64,000 nucleotides of DNA from [Scytonema hofmanni] UTEX 2349 (GCF_000582685.1 NZ_KK073769.1:1289960-1353959); one strand, 5' to 3'. Positions 41,806 to 51,147 are shown, counted from the first letter of the stretch. Program-made: numbers and translations. Notes: a model not told the origin generated them from the sequence alone.

Positions 41806-42533
41806 AAAATATTTCTTCTTGTTGTAAGCATTCTTTAACTGAAATAACGGATCACCATTCTCTTTGGAATCATGAATTCTTAACTCGCTGTCGTATAGGT
41901 GATTTATCTCTGCGAGAAGTACAGATCCTAGCTGTTCAGATGTACAAATTCTCTAAAGAATTTAATCGTATTCTCGCTAGTATTTTGTCTTGCTGCCAAG
42001 ATGAAAGTGCTCAGGTAGTTCTTTTAGAAAATCTGTTTGACGAAATGGGACAAGGAGATGTAAATCAAGCTCATCCAGAGTTGTTTCGTCGATTTACTCG
42101 CGCACTTGGTATCGACGATAACACTTTAGCCGCACTAGCCACTGCACCTGAAACTTCCGCTCTAATTGAAACCTACTTGAGGATACCCCATCAATACGGC
42201 TATCTATCTGCACTGGCTGCGGTTTGTTATGCTTCAGAAGGAATTGTTAGCTCTTTGTACACTCAACTTTATAAAGGAATTGTTGGTGTTACTCCTTTGC
42301 CCAAACAGTCGTTAATATTTTTTGAAGTCCATATTGATGTGGATGATAGTCATGCAGCCAAGCTAGCAGCAGTGATTGAACCTCGCATTACTATACCTGA
42401 AGATGAGATCAAGGTAAAACTCGCCATTGTTGAAGCAATGGATGCTCGTGTCCAATTCTTTAATGGTATTCAACGGCAAATTTCTGAGTCTAGCTTTTCT
42501 CTGCATTCACCATTATTAATGCAAACTAGGTAA
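41802..42533 (+). CDS. Heme-oxygenase-like diiron oxidase (HDO, TenA/PqqC fold)
   Basis: Encodes 243 residues. The helical fold is that of TenA/PqqC and iron-containing redox enzymes. Candidate metal ligands follow the HDO pattern: Glu81 and His91 in DEMGQGDVNQAHPELF, Glu146 in CYASEGIVSS, and His177-x3-Asp181-x2-His184 in EVHIDVDDSHAAKL. The last triad is the signature shared with CADD, UndA and SznF-type enzymes. Members use O2 for N-oxygenation, fragment loss or desaturation of amino acids and fatty acids. It overlaps the methyltransferase start-to-stop and probably acts on the same substrate; that substrate is unknown. Confidence 0.85.
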   Translation: MKNISSCCKHSLTEITDHHSLWNHEFLTRCRIGDLSLREVQILAVQMYKFSKEFNRILASILSCCQDESAQVVLLENLFDEMGQGDVNQAHPELFRRFTRALGIDDNTLAALATAPETSALIETYLRIPHQYGYLSALAAVCYASEGIVSSLYTQLYKGIVGVTPLPKQSLIFFEVHIDVDDSHAAKLAAVIEPRITIPEDEIKVKLAIVEAMDARVQFFNGIQRQISESSFSLHSPLLMQTR

Positions 42534-42729
42534 AGTTAAATGTTGAAAATACGGATGCAACTATCCTGGGTTAAAGCATTAAAATAACAACAAGTTTACT
42601 TGAGTTTTTTCTTGTATAAAGCTGTAAGTAAACAAAGTTGACAATTTAAACAACCGCTATTAAGCATTAGATTGTTAAAAATTGATCAAATTTAAAAAAT
42701 AGAATTGGGTGCATCAACAGGAGGCTTCT

Positions 42730-43281
42730 ATGTATGGATTAGTAAACAAAGCGATTCAAGATATGGTATGTAATCGCTTTGGTGAAGAAACTTGGAAACA
42801 AATTAAGCAAAAAGCTGAAGTTGAAGAAGATATTTTCATCAGTATGGAAGGTTATCCCGACGACCTAACCCATAAGCTAGTAAAAGCTGCTAGTGTTGTC
42901 TTGGGTTTATCTTCCTCAAAGATTATGGAAGCCTTTGGAGAATTCTGGGTTGAGTATACAGCTCAAGAAGGCTACGGCGAAATGCTGGATATGAGTGGGG
43001 ATACACTACCTGATTTTCTAGAAAATCTTGACAATCTTCATGCTCGCGTTGGAATTAGCTTTCCTAAGCTTACACCTCCATCGTTTGAGTGTAGTGAGAT
43101 GAAGGAAGATTCTTTAAGCTTACACTATCGCTCTACTAGAGAGGGGCTTACTCCAATGATTGTTGGTCTAGTCAAGGGATTAGGAGCGAGGTTTGATACT
43201 GAAGTTGATGTTACCCAAACCCAGAGTCGGGATGATGGTGACGATCATGACGAATTTTTAGTCAAGTATAAACCCAACTGA
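42730..43281 (+). CDS. H-NOX heme nitric-oxide/oxygen-binding sensor
   Basis: Encodes 183 residues from ATG at 42730, preceded by AGGAGG; an upstream in-frame ATG is less well placed. H-NOX signature: MYGLVNKAIQDMV N-terminus, proximal heme ligand His104 (ENLDNLHARVG), and heme propionate-binding YRSTR (Y-x-S-x-R). A Trp (Trp73 in EFWVEYT) lies in the distal-pocket helix region, as in Nostoc H-NOX. It senses NO or another gas through heme. The partner kinase starts 11 bases downstream. The gene is 196 bases after the diiron oxidase on the same strand. Confidence 0.95.
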   Translation: MYGLVNKAIQDMVCNRFGEETWKQIKQKAEVEEDIFISMEGYPDDLTHKLVKAASVVLGLSSSKIMEAFGEFWVEYTAQEGYGEMLDMSGDTLPDFLENLDNLHARVGISFPKLTPPSFECSEMKEDSLSLHYRSTREGLTPMIVGLVKGLGARFDTEVDVTQTQSRDDGDDHDEFLVKYKPN

Positions 43282-43292
43282 GCGTTCCATAC

Positions 43293-44741
43293 ATGGTTCC
43301 TCCTCACCTAAGTCTTTCACCAGAATTATTTACCAAAGCTTTTCCCTTCCACTTTGTATTTAACCGCAGTCGAGAAATTATCCAAGCTGGTGATGTTTTA
43401 GAACGTCTAAGTCCTGAATCACTAGTTGGTAATCAAATTGAGCAGCATTTTCAGATTAATCGTCCAAACCTTATATTTGATTTTGATGCGATTCAAAAGC
43501 AGTCACGCTCGCTTTTTATATTAGAATTTCTCCACAATGGAATGTATCTCAAAGGTCAAATGATATATCAAGAAGAGCAGCAGGTAATATTTTTCCTGGG
43601 TTCTCCTTGGATTACTGACACAGCTAGCCTTGCTCCTCTTGGTATCAAACTTAAAGACTTTGCAATTCACGATCCAATAGCTGATTTCCTCTTTCTATTA
43701 CAAGCAAAAAATACCGCTCTTGCTGATGCTGAAAAGTTAACAACAGAACTGACTCAGCAACGCGGAGAATTAAGAAAAGCGTTACAAATTAAGGAAAATA
43801 TAACTGAAATTGCTCAAGCACAAGCTAAAAAACTAGAACAATCTCTCAGGGAATTACAGCAAACTCAATCCCAATTAATCCAAGCGGAGAAAATGTCCGG
43901 TTTGGGACAGTTGGTTGCGGGAGTGGCTCATGAAATTAATAACCCAGTTAACTTTATATACGGTAACTTGAGTTATCTTGACGATTATATTAATGATTTA
44001 ATGCAACTTATACGTCTTTATCAGCAATTTTATTCTCATCCTGTAGCAGCAATTAAAGATTATATTGTAAAAATTGAGTTAGATTTTTTAATAGATGATT
44101 TGCCCAAAATTATAAAATCGATGAAAGTAGGAGCTGAACGAATCTCGGAAATTGTCTTATCTCTAAGAAACTTCTCTCGGCTTGATGAGGCAGAGATGAA
44201 AAAAGTTGATATTCATGAAGGGCTTGATAGTACTTTACTAATTTTACAGAATCGGTTTAAAGAAAAAGTTAATGGTGTTCCTCTTGAAGTAATCAAAAAT
44301 TACGGTAATGTGCCTTTAGTGGAATGTTATGCAGGTCAACTTAATCAAGTATTTATGAATATTATCAGTAATGCAATTGATGCTTTTGAAAGTTCTAATA
44401 ATAAACATAATTTATTAGAAATCAAAAATAATCCCCCCAAAATTACAATTACTACGGAAGTTATAGAAACAAATGTTGTTATCCGAATTGCTGATAATGG
44501 TTTGGGAATAAAAGAGTCAGTTAAAGAACGACTGTTCGATCCATTTTTTACAACTAAGCCTGTAGGCAAAGGTACGGGTTTGGGTTTATCTATAAGTTAT
44601 CAGATTGTCGTTGACAAACATAAGGGAAAACTTAGGTGCGTCTCAGAACCTGGACAGGGAGCAGAGTTTTTCATCGAGATTCCCTTATCAATCAACCAAG
44701 CATATAATCGCGACAAATCACTCATAACTTACGTAGCATAG
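43293..44741 (+). CDS. HNOBA-type sensor histidine kinase
   Basis: Encodes 482 residues, soluble. Residues about 8-140 resemble the HNOBA (heme-NO-binding-associated) PAS-like domain: FHFVFNRSREIIQAGDVLER, then EFLHNGMYLKGQMIY. A coiled coil (about 145-200, LTQQRGELRKALQIKENITE and on) leads to the HisKA box with His213 (GVAHEINNPVNFIYGNL), and an HATPase domain with N, G1 (IADNGLGI) and G2 (GKGTGLGLS) boxes follows. H-NOX binding normally inhibits such kinases when NO is bound. No response regulator is adjacent, so the target is elsewhere. Confidence 0.92.
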   Translation: MVPPHLSLSPELFTKAFPFHFVFNRSREIIQAGDVLERLSPESLVGNQIEQHFQINRPNLIFDFDAIQKQSRSLFILEFLHNGMYLKGQMIYQEEQQVIFFLGSPWITDTASLAPLGIKLKDFAIHDPIADFLFLLQAKNTALADAEKLTTELTQQRGELRKALQIKENITEIAQAQAKKLEQSLRELQQTQSQLIQAEKMSGLGQLVAGVAHEINNPVNFIYGNLSYLDDYINDLMQLIRLYQQFYSHPVAAIKDYIVKIELDFLIDDLPKIIKSMKVGAERISEIVLSLRNFSRLDEAEMKKVDIHEGLDSTLLILQNRFKEKVNGVPLEVIKNYGNVPLVECYAGQLNQVFMNIISNAIDAFESSNNKHNLLEIKNNPPKITITTEVIETNVVIRIADNGLGIKESVKERLFDPFFTTKPVGKGTGLGLSISYQIVVDKHKGKLRCVSEPGQGAEFFIEIPLSINQAYNRDKSLITYVA

Positions 44742-44750
44742 ACGAAATAA

Positions 44751-44816
44751 TCAGATTAAATCCCAATAAGCAGAAATTACAGTTGCGTGTCCATCCTTGA
44801 CAATACCAGAAATCAC
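44751..44816 (-). pseudogene. Truncated start of an aspartic-protease-like gene
   Basis: A 21-codon frame starts with GTG overlapping the TGA of the upstream remnant (GTGA) and reads VISGIVKDGHATVISAYWDL before a stop. The beginning resembles small clan AA aspartic-protease proteins that begin MISGIV in cyanobacteria, but the DTG motif and everything after are missing. Confidence 0.45.
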
Positions 44817-45085
44817 TGTGAATCAGGCTCCAGAAAACCAGAGAAGGAAACAGCAACCTTATAACCGATGCGAAAACCGAAAAGTCGAGCGTATGGGTTC
44901 TTTTTACGCAATAAATGTGCTGATTCTATACCTGTTTTGTCAACTGCGTATTCACCTGTTTCTATGTCAATAATCACCATTTTACCGATATTTTCTTATG
45001 TTTTCACTTGTTGACGAATGCTGTTTTCGTATAGTTCTTTCGCACGTCGTCCAACTTCTTCGCGGCTTAAAAGTATGGTTTGCAC
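44813..45085 (-). pseudogene. Small paired-gene remnant with an internal stop
   Basis: A 91-codon frame from a GTG with AAAGGAG upstream reads QTILLSREEVGRRAKELYEN, SIRQQVKT, stop, ENIGKMVIIDIETGEYAVDK, TGIESAHLLRKKNPYARLFG. Only one TAA breaks it, and both halves continue in frame, so it is a nonsense-mutated copy of a small cyanobacterial protein, commonly partner of an aspartic-protease-like gene. The truncated partner follows at once. The rest of the gap to 45256 shows nothing else. Confidence 0.65.
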
Positions 45086-45256
45086 GGCTTTGCTCCTTTG
45101 TTGTTACTGTGTATTAATTCTACTTGATTATCTATTGTGGCTTAAAACTGAATTTTCTATATCTGTCATCTTTGAGTTAAGCAACAAGACAAATAGCGAT
45201 CGCGTGATTTTCTTTCTCTGACAAATGAATCAATTAGCGATTAAATAGTCAATTTA

Positions 45257-45619
45257 TCAAAAATATTCGACTATCGCAGCAATAGCCGCAGCGATTTCCT
45301 CCATAATTTCAGTCGAACATTCTCCTATTTTACGGATGAATCTTTGCACATCCATACCGCGCAATTGTAAAACATCTACAGCAGAAGCTTTTGTCAAAGT
45401 ATTCGTAGCATCTGGTTCAATTTTGACGTGCCAGATATTGCCAGCGTAATATTCCTTCCAGTCTGTGATTGGTGCAATTAACTTAATGGGTAATTTACCA
45501 ACACCATCAGAACTTACTATCACAGCAGGTCTGACTTTTTTAATTTCTGCTCCCACTGTTGGGTCAAAATTAGCCAGCCAAATATCACCCCGTTTAGATC
45601 CAGCAGAGCTAATAATCAA
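45257..45619 (-). CDS. MazF/PemK-family toxin endoribonuclease
   Basis: Encodes 120 residues with MazF-fold landmarks: KRGDIWLANFDPTVGAEIKK, VRPAVIVSSDGVGKLPIKLI and the later KASAVDVLQLRGMD strand-loop. These toxins cut mRNA or rRNA. The upstream gene overlaps it by 11 bases and supplies the antitoxin. All core segments are present, so the toxin seems intact. Confidence 0.9.
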   Translation of the reverse strand: MIISSAGSKRGDIWLANFDPTVGAEIKKVRPAVIVSSDGVGKLPIKLIAPITDWKEYYAGNIWHVKIEPDATNTLTKASAVDVLQLRGMDVQRFIRKIGECSTEIMEEIAAAIAAIVEYF

Positions 45620-45827
45620 TCAAGTCTCCTGTCTGTAATTCTTGCCATCCTTTATCTTGCTGATAATGTCCTAACATTAACTTAGCTTGTTCTGCTAATA
45701 TACATCGCCGTTCTTCTAAGGGCAATTTCATAAACTCACGACGGCTGATGTTTTGGAGTTTTACAGGTATTTCTGTTGTTTCTAACTGGGTGTTGTCTTT
45801 TTTAGTAGTGGATTTTGAAACTTCCAT
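45609..45827 (-). CDS. Antitoxin partner of the MazF-like toxin
   Basis: Encodes 72 residues, charged and helical. The central motif ISRREFMKLPLEERRCILAE resembles antitoxins of cyanobacterial MazF pairs, and the C-terminal tail (WQELQTGDLIDY) is acidic enough to occupy the toxin groove. The overlap with the toxin start suggests coupled translation, with the antitoxin made first. Confidence 0.8.
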   Translation of the reverse strand: MEVSKSTTKKDNTQLETTEIPVKLQNISRREFMKLPLEERRCILAEQAKLMLGHYQQDKGWQELQTGDLIDY

Positions 45828-46090
45828 AAATTAACAGTATTTATGTTGATTCTATCTCAAGATAAATTATGTGCGATCGCCAGCTTTACACAGTTAACGG
45901 GACTTAAACAAAAATTAAACCCAAATGTAGCTCAATGTTGTCTCTTTCATGTTTAATTTATTTTAACGTGAAAGCTGTGCTGGTAAAGCATTATACTCTA
46001 TTATTCTCATTTCTTTTGTTTAAGTCCTGCTAGAAAGCTTAATACAGCACCCTATCGCTTTAATCGAATACACGTAGAGACGTAGCACTG

Positions 46091-46246
46091 CTACGTCTCT
46101 ACAGGGTTTTGGATTTTATATATGTACTTCCTAAGGAGTGAAATCTGCTGTATTTCCTCCTTGTTGCGTAAGTCCTGAAGTAATTCAACTTTGCGATCGC
46201 TCAAAATGCCAGCTTCAATCATCCACTTACCAACTATCACAGTCAT
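46091..46246 (-). CDS. Small hypothetical protein
   Basis: Encodes 51 residues if started at the ATG with GGGAGGAATC upstream; a longer 72-residue frame from 46309 is possible. It reads MTVIVGKWMIEAGILSDRKV and then a charged helical tail. The 3' end runs into a TAGAGACGTAGCA/TGCTACGTCTCTA repeat (46076-46101). The family is not recognised; the coding call is tentative. The gap to 46477 holds another CGTAGCAATGTTACG repeat. Confidence 0.35.
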   Translation of the reverse strand: MTVIVGKWMIEAGILSDRKVELLQDLRNKEEIQQISLLRKYIYKIQNPVET

Positions 46247-46477
46247 GACGATTGATTCCTCCCAATAATTCTTTATATTCTCCCATTTTAAAAGCACTTC
46301 AAGTCTCAATACCGTTCAGTTAAGTATCAAAACCTGCTAGAGACGTAGCAATGTTACGTCTCTACAAAAAACCATTTTTAGTACCAATTCCTTAACTGAA
46401 CCGTACAAAAAAATGATATAGCAATTAATACTCTACCATTTTTGAATTTGGCATTTAATTTAAAATTCCAATTTTTT

Positions 46478-48446
46478 TTACAAGGCTTTTAAACTTTTGG
46501 TTTTCATTTTCAACCGCGTCATGAAGCGCCATAGTTCGCCAGCCCAAAGTACTGTAGATGTTCCGGCAATGATACTTATCCAGTCTATTAAAGATAAAGG
46601 CACTGTTCTGAATACGGTTCCACCAAACTGAATAATCAATATCTGTCCTACTAAGATAGTGATAGCGATCGCGACAAATCCTTTATTCTTAGATAAGCCT
46701 GTAAAAGCAGATTGCTTTAATCCCCAACAACGAGCATTAAACAAATTCCAAAACTGTAACATTACAAATACGGCGAAGAATACAGAAAGCTCATAAACAT
46801 TGATATCCCCGTCCCGGCGAATATAACGTAAAAAGCCAATCAGAAACATCAAAAATGCTAACCCAACAGAAAAAATATTCTGTGCCATTGCAGAAGTGAC
46901 AATAAAGGCTTCTGGGTGACGGGGAGAACGCTGCATGACTTTTTGATTGGGAGGTTCCGTCGCTAAAGCTAAAGCAGCAAAAGTGTCCATAATCAAGTTA
47001 ACCCAAAGCATTTGTGTCACAGTTAGAGGAAGCGCGACTCCGATAAATGGACCGACTAAAGCAATTCCTAACGCGACAACGTTGATGGTTAATTGAAACA
47101 GAATAAATCTTTGGATATTTTGGTAAAGCGATCGCCCCCAGACAACTGCATTCACGATACTACTGAAAGAATCGTCAAGGAGAATGATGTCGCTGGCTTC
47201 TTTAGCGATCGCTGTACCACTCCCCATTGCTAAACCTACTTGAGCTTGTTTGAGTGCCGCAGCATCGTTTGTACCATCGCCAGTAACACCTACCACCTCA
47301 CCCTGAGCTTGTAACAGTTTCACCAACCTTGAAATAATGCAGCAAGGCTTTAGCAACACTAGCAGGCACCCAGTTATTAATAGAACCAGGAATTAGTCCC
47401 AGAGGATAGCCTAAACCAAGCCCAACAGCGAAAATTGCAAGCCCTATACCAACAGTTTTCAGCCAGCTAATCAGACCATTGTTTTCTAACCATTCTGATG
47501 CTGCAAATTTACTACCAGCTAACTCCAAACCATCGTAAATCACAGGTAGCCACACTCGACTAAGTGCCACTAACACACTAGCAATTAACAGTCCAACAAC
47601 ATACCATTGTTGAGAACTCAGGCTTAACTCTTTGGTGACAAAACCGCGTACCAGCAAAGATAAAAAAGTGACCCCAGCAAAGCCAAGACCAACTACGCCA
47701 ATTAGTTTACTAAGTTTTTCTAATTGACGATTGAGCGGTGTTTCTTCTCCAGTTTCTACAGAAGCGATCGCTGTGGATAATTGACCAATTTCAGTATTAT
47801 CACCAACAGCAATAATTTCTAAATAACCATATCCTTGCTCAACCATCGTGCTGCGATAAACTTTGTCAGCGGGGTAAGTTCCCTCTTTGATACCTTGAGC
47901 TAAGAAGTCAGCTTGAGTAAGTTTTTTAACTGGTTCTGCTTCGCCGGTGATTTTTGACTGGTCAATTTCTAGAGAGACTTCTTCTAAAATTTGTCCATCG
48001 GCTGGGATTTCTTCACCTTGTTCGACGTATACAATATCACCGACAACTAAATCTTTACGGGGAATGGTGGTAAAGTTGCCGTCTCGGATAACTTTAATTG
48101 CAACTTCATCGTAAACTTGATTCAGGATATTAAATTCTTGATCGGCTTTGTATTCGTTGACAAAAGCGAGAGTAGTCGCTAACAAAATAGCAGCTACAAT
48201 CCCCAAGCCTTCAGCATATTCACCCTCAAAAATGCCGACACTAATAGCGATCGCTGCTGCAATCATCAAAATCCGAATTACTGGATCTTCAAATTTTTCT
48301 AAAAACAATTTCCACAAAGGGTCACGTTTTGGAGGAGTAAGAACGTTAACACCGTACTTTTGGCGATTGACCTTAACCTCTTCAGACGTTAGCCCTTCAA
48401 ATGGTAATTGAGTTTTCTGAACCTTGTTATTCTGATTAGTAAGCAT
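46478..48446 (-). pseudogene. Calcium-type P-type ATPase with catalytic core deleted
   Basis: The left part (48446-47331) encodes the N-terminus, first helices and actuator domain of a PMCA/SERCA-type pump, with KITGEAEPVKK (TGE motif) and later NNWVPASVAKALLHYF. It then joins, after one extra base and in another frame, RLVKLLQAQGEVVGVTGDGTNDAAALKQA and the C-terminal helices (LWVNLIMDTFAALALATEP), 47329-46478. Helix 4, the DKTGT phosphorylation site and the nucleotide-binding domain are missing. One deletion plus frameshift explains this. It cannot pump ions. It ends the Ter-type operon region on the same strand; TerD proteins and such pumps are often neighbours. Confidence 0.9.
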
Positions 48447-48635
48447 GTTAAATCTCTTGAATTATCAAAAGTAATAAACTATCTAAAGTCCATATCTAAG
48501 TACAAAATTGCCCAATTCCGTAACGAACAAATAGAGGAAAAACTCTGCGTACCTTAGCGATTCCTCGGCGTTCCTTTGCGTTTAAAAAATCTAATATTTG
48601 ATGCCAAGCTCTACTCAGATGTTTGCAGTGTTTTC

Positions 48636-49325
48636 TCAAGATTTATGTTTGCGAATGGCATTATTCATCAAGATGATTTGTTCAGCATGAAACGAGGGAG
48701 GCATCAAGCTGTGAATTCGATGATCTAGCCCATCATGCATCACATCGGTTGGTAGTTGAGAGTGGTCTAATCCCAAGGTGTGACCAATTTCGTGGGTGAT
48801 AGTATTGGCAATTAAATTAGACAATTGGCTAATATTCAGACTTGCTCGATAAGAAGCATTCAGTATTTGGTCTATGCGAATAGCAGCACGGTCTGTAACT
48901 TTGCCACGACTGAAACTAGCAATTCCCAAATAATCAACAGGCTGCTCGTCACTAAAAACATAGACATAGGTGAAGTTTTTCCCCCACTGTCTTTCATCAG
49001 GTTGGTCTGAAGTTAAGAAGAGATTTACACTTCTAAAAGCACTGAAGACTTGAGCTAGGGAATTTGCGATAATTTCTAGCATCATATCGTCCTGGGTGTC
49101 CATATTCATACCTGAAAAATCAACCCAGATACAATGACGGATTTCGCTATTTTTTCCAGCAATCAACCATCCACAAAACGGACATACTCGCCAGTTAGTT
49201 TGGATGCGGGAACGGCAACCTTGACAGCAGGGTTTTGGCGGTCTAGTTAGGTTAATCCGTTCCCAAATTGGAACTTGAAGCTTACGATTAGTCTTAGTGA
49301 GATTCAGGCGATCGTAAAGCGACAT
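48636..49325 (-). CDS. Zinc-ribbon metzincin (matrixin-like) metalloprotease
   Basis: Encodes 229 residues. Residues about 33-52 form a zinc ribbon (CCQGC...CPFCGW). The C-terminal domain has the metzincin zinc site THEIGHTLGLDH and a Met-turn DVMHDG, with upstream strands like HCIWVDFSG and FTYVYVFSDE. No signal peptide is present, so unlike most matrixins it seems cytoplasmic. The start lies 1 base after the stop of the TerA-like gene, so it is translated as part of the Ter operon. A role in stress-induced protein processing is inferred. Confidence 0.87.
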   Translation of the reverse strand: MSLYDRLNLTKTNRKLQVPIWERINLTRPPKPCCQGCRSRIQTNWRVCPFCGWLIAGKNSEIRHCIWVDFSGMNMDTQDDMMLEIIANSLAQVFSAFRSVNLFLTSDQPDERQWGKNFTYVYVFSDEQPVDYLGIASFSRGKVTDRAAIRIDQILNASYRASLNISQLSNLIANTITHEIGHTLGLDHSQLPTDVMHDGLDHRIHSLMPPSFHAEQIILMNNAIRKHKS

Positions 49326-49326
49326 T

Positions 49327-49935
49327 TTACTTAGAACCAGCTACCCAATTAAAGCCAAAACGATAGTAATCGTCCACTTCTTTGTGTCCACTAAAGTATT
49401 TCTCTTCTTTCAAAATTGTTATTTGATCTGCGAGATTACTCACCATAGCTGCTGCACATAAAGGTCGATTTTTATCGGGGTTATTGAGTTCTAGATAAAT
49501 TTCTTCACCATTACTAACTTTGAAAAGCATCCGACCTCCCACAGAACCAAAATCGGGCGCTCCCTGATAAATCAGAGCAAAAAACATGACTCTTTTGATA
49601 GTATCCGGTCTGTAAATGAACATATTTTCACCGTCTGAAGCAGCCCCAGTACGGTCATCTTTATCAAGAAAGATATAAGGGGAAGAATCTTTTGCCCCAA
49701 AATTTCCTCCTAAAGGTTGGATGACTCCTTTAGTACCATTGACCGTTTCATACATACAACCCAAATCAAGGTCAGGGGCGCTATTGGCTTTAAGTAACTT
49801 GGCAAATAATCCGGCGTTTTGATTGGATTGCTGGTTCCAATTTAGGTTGACATGAACTGTTACTTGCTTAGAGTTACCAGCTTTACTTAAGTCTATTTTG
49901 TGAGAATCGCCACTTTTTTGAAGTGTAATAGCCAT
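49327..49935 (-). CDS. TerA-like tellurium-resistance family protein
   Basis: Encodes 202 residues with the TerD-superfamily beta-sandwich layout: MAITLQKSGDSHKIDLSKAG start, VHVNLNWNQ strand, APDLDLGCMYET, DDRTGAASDGENMFIYRP and IKRVMFFALIYQGAPDF. The calcium-binding acidic pattern is partly altered compared with TerD (DLDLGCMYE), matching the TerA branch. It is fourth in a five-gene operon: three TerD proteins, then TerA-like, then the metzincin. Confidence 0.85.
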   Translation of the reverse strand: MAITLQKSGDSHKIDLSKAGNSKQVTVHVNLNWNQQSNQNAGLFAKLLKANSAPDLDLGCMYETVNGTKGVIQPLGGNFGAKDSSPYIFLDKDDRTGAASDGENMFIYRPDTIKRVMFFALIYQGAPDFGSVGGRMLFKVSNGEEIYLELNNPDKNRPLCAAAMVSNLADQITILKEEKYFSGHKEVDDYYRFGFNWVAGSK

Positions 49936-49955
49936 AATTACGGGTTTCCTGGTAT

Positions 49956-50561
49956 TTAAGAGTAAGAGGCAGCAAGTTCACCTAAACCATTGACATTGAC
50001 ACCATTGCCAATTGCAGCCATTTTCCAGTCATTATTGTGTCGATACATTTCAGCTAAAACCATCCCAGTCATGCCCAGATACTCCTTACCGGAGAGGTTA
50101 TATTTAGCCAGTTCTTTGTTATTAGCTGCATTAACCAGGCGTACAAAAGCATTTTCGATTTGGCTAAAGTCCTGCTTGCGGGCAATGCAATCGTAAATAT
50201 TGACTACAAAGACTAACTTGGCAATCTCCGCAGGTACGCGAGGCAAATCAACAATAATCACTTCATCATCGCCATCGCCTGCACCAGTTAAATTATCTCC
50301 TGTGTGAGTAATTGCTCCTGATAAATGCTGGAGATTACCAAAGTAGATAATATTCTCTTTAGCTGTTAATTTGCCATTCGCATCTAGGCAAATCACAGAT
50401 GCATCTAAGTCATATTCATGACCACCGCCACCAAAATTACTAAAAAATCCACCGCCCGATCGCTTTGCAACATCCCAGCCGAGTCCGCACATCATTTTGG
50501 TTAGACCGGGAGCTTCTTTTGAAAGTGAAATTCTTTGTCCTTTCTGCAAACTAATTGCCAT
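49956..50561 (-). CDS. terD: TerD-family protein with Gly-rich insertion
   Basis: Encodes 201 residues. Core motifs are LQKGQRISLSKEAPGL, EYDLDASVICLDANGKL (calcium-binding acidic strand), HTGDNLTGAGDGDDEVI and ENAFVRLVNA. A Gly/Phe-rich insertion (SGGGFFSNFGGGG) comes between the GLGWDV strand and the acidic strand, which the two upstream paralogues lack. TerD domains bind calcium and act in membrane-linked stress responses. It has AGGAG before the ATG and lies 10 bases after the preceding paralogue. Confidence 0.92.
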   Translation of the reverse strand: MAISLQKGQRISLSKEAPGLTKMMCGLGWDVAKRSGGGFFSNFGGGGHEYDLDASVICLDANGKLTAKENIIYFGNLQHLSGAITHTGDNLTGAGDGDDEVIIVDLPRVPAEIAKLVFVVNIYDCIARKQDFSQIENAFVRLVNAANNKELAKYNLSGKEYLGMTGMVLAEMYRHNNDWKMAAIGNGVNVNGLGELAASYS

Positions 50562-50571
50562 AATAAATCTC

Positions 50572-51147
50572 CTAGCTATAACGGTCTAATAAAGCTTTTA
50601 ATCCACCTTGATAGCCGGAGCCAACAGCATTTAAACGCCATTCTCCGTCTTTGCGGTAAATTTCAGCCATAATCAATGCAGTTTCGATTGAATAATCTTC
50701 AACTAAGTCGTATCGAACTACTTCTTGGCTTGTTTGAGCATTAACGACACGCACAAAGGCATTTTGGACTTGACCAAAGTTTTGATGTCTTTCTGCGGCT
50801 TCGTGGATGGTTACAGTAATGAGAATTTTATGAACTTCAGCAGGAACTTTTTGCAGATTAATTTTGACGACTTCATCATCACCATCACCTACACCTGTAA
50901 GATTATCTCCTGTGTGTTGAACTGATTTATTTGAATCTGGGCTGGCGAGGTTATTGTAGAAAATGAAATGGTTATCAGAAATTAGTTTTTCATTACTTCC
51001 TAGTAAGAAGGCTGAAGCGTCTAAGTCAAAATCAAAGCCTGTATCCATTGCTTTGACATCCCATCCCAAACCAACAAATACTTCAGTAAGTCCTGGTGCA
51101 ACTTTGTCAAGAGATACGCGCTGTCCTTTAGTAAGTGTAACTGCCAT
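50572..51147 (-). CDS. terD: TerD-family protein
   Basis: Encodes 191 residues, typical length. Motifs: LTKGQRVSLDKVAPGL, FVGLGWDVKAMDTGFDFDLDASAFLL, HTGDNLTGVGDGDDEVVKIN and VQNAFVRVVNAQTSQEVVRY. Very similar along its whole length to the protein at 51204-51779, so the two arose by tandem duplication. AAGGAG precedes the start. Confidence 0.94.
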   Translation of the reverse strand: MAVTLTKGQRVSLDKVAPGLTEVFVGLGWDVKAMDTGFDFDLDASAFLLGSNEKLISDNHFIFYNNLASPDSNKSVQHTGDNLTGVGDGDDEVVKINLQKVPAEVHKILITVTIHEAAERHQNFGQVQNAFVRVVNAQTSQEVVRYDLVEDYSIETALIMAEIYRKDGEWRLNAVGSGYQGGLKALLDRYS

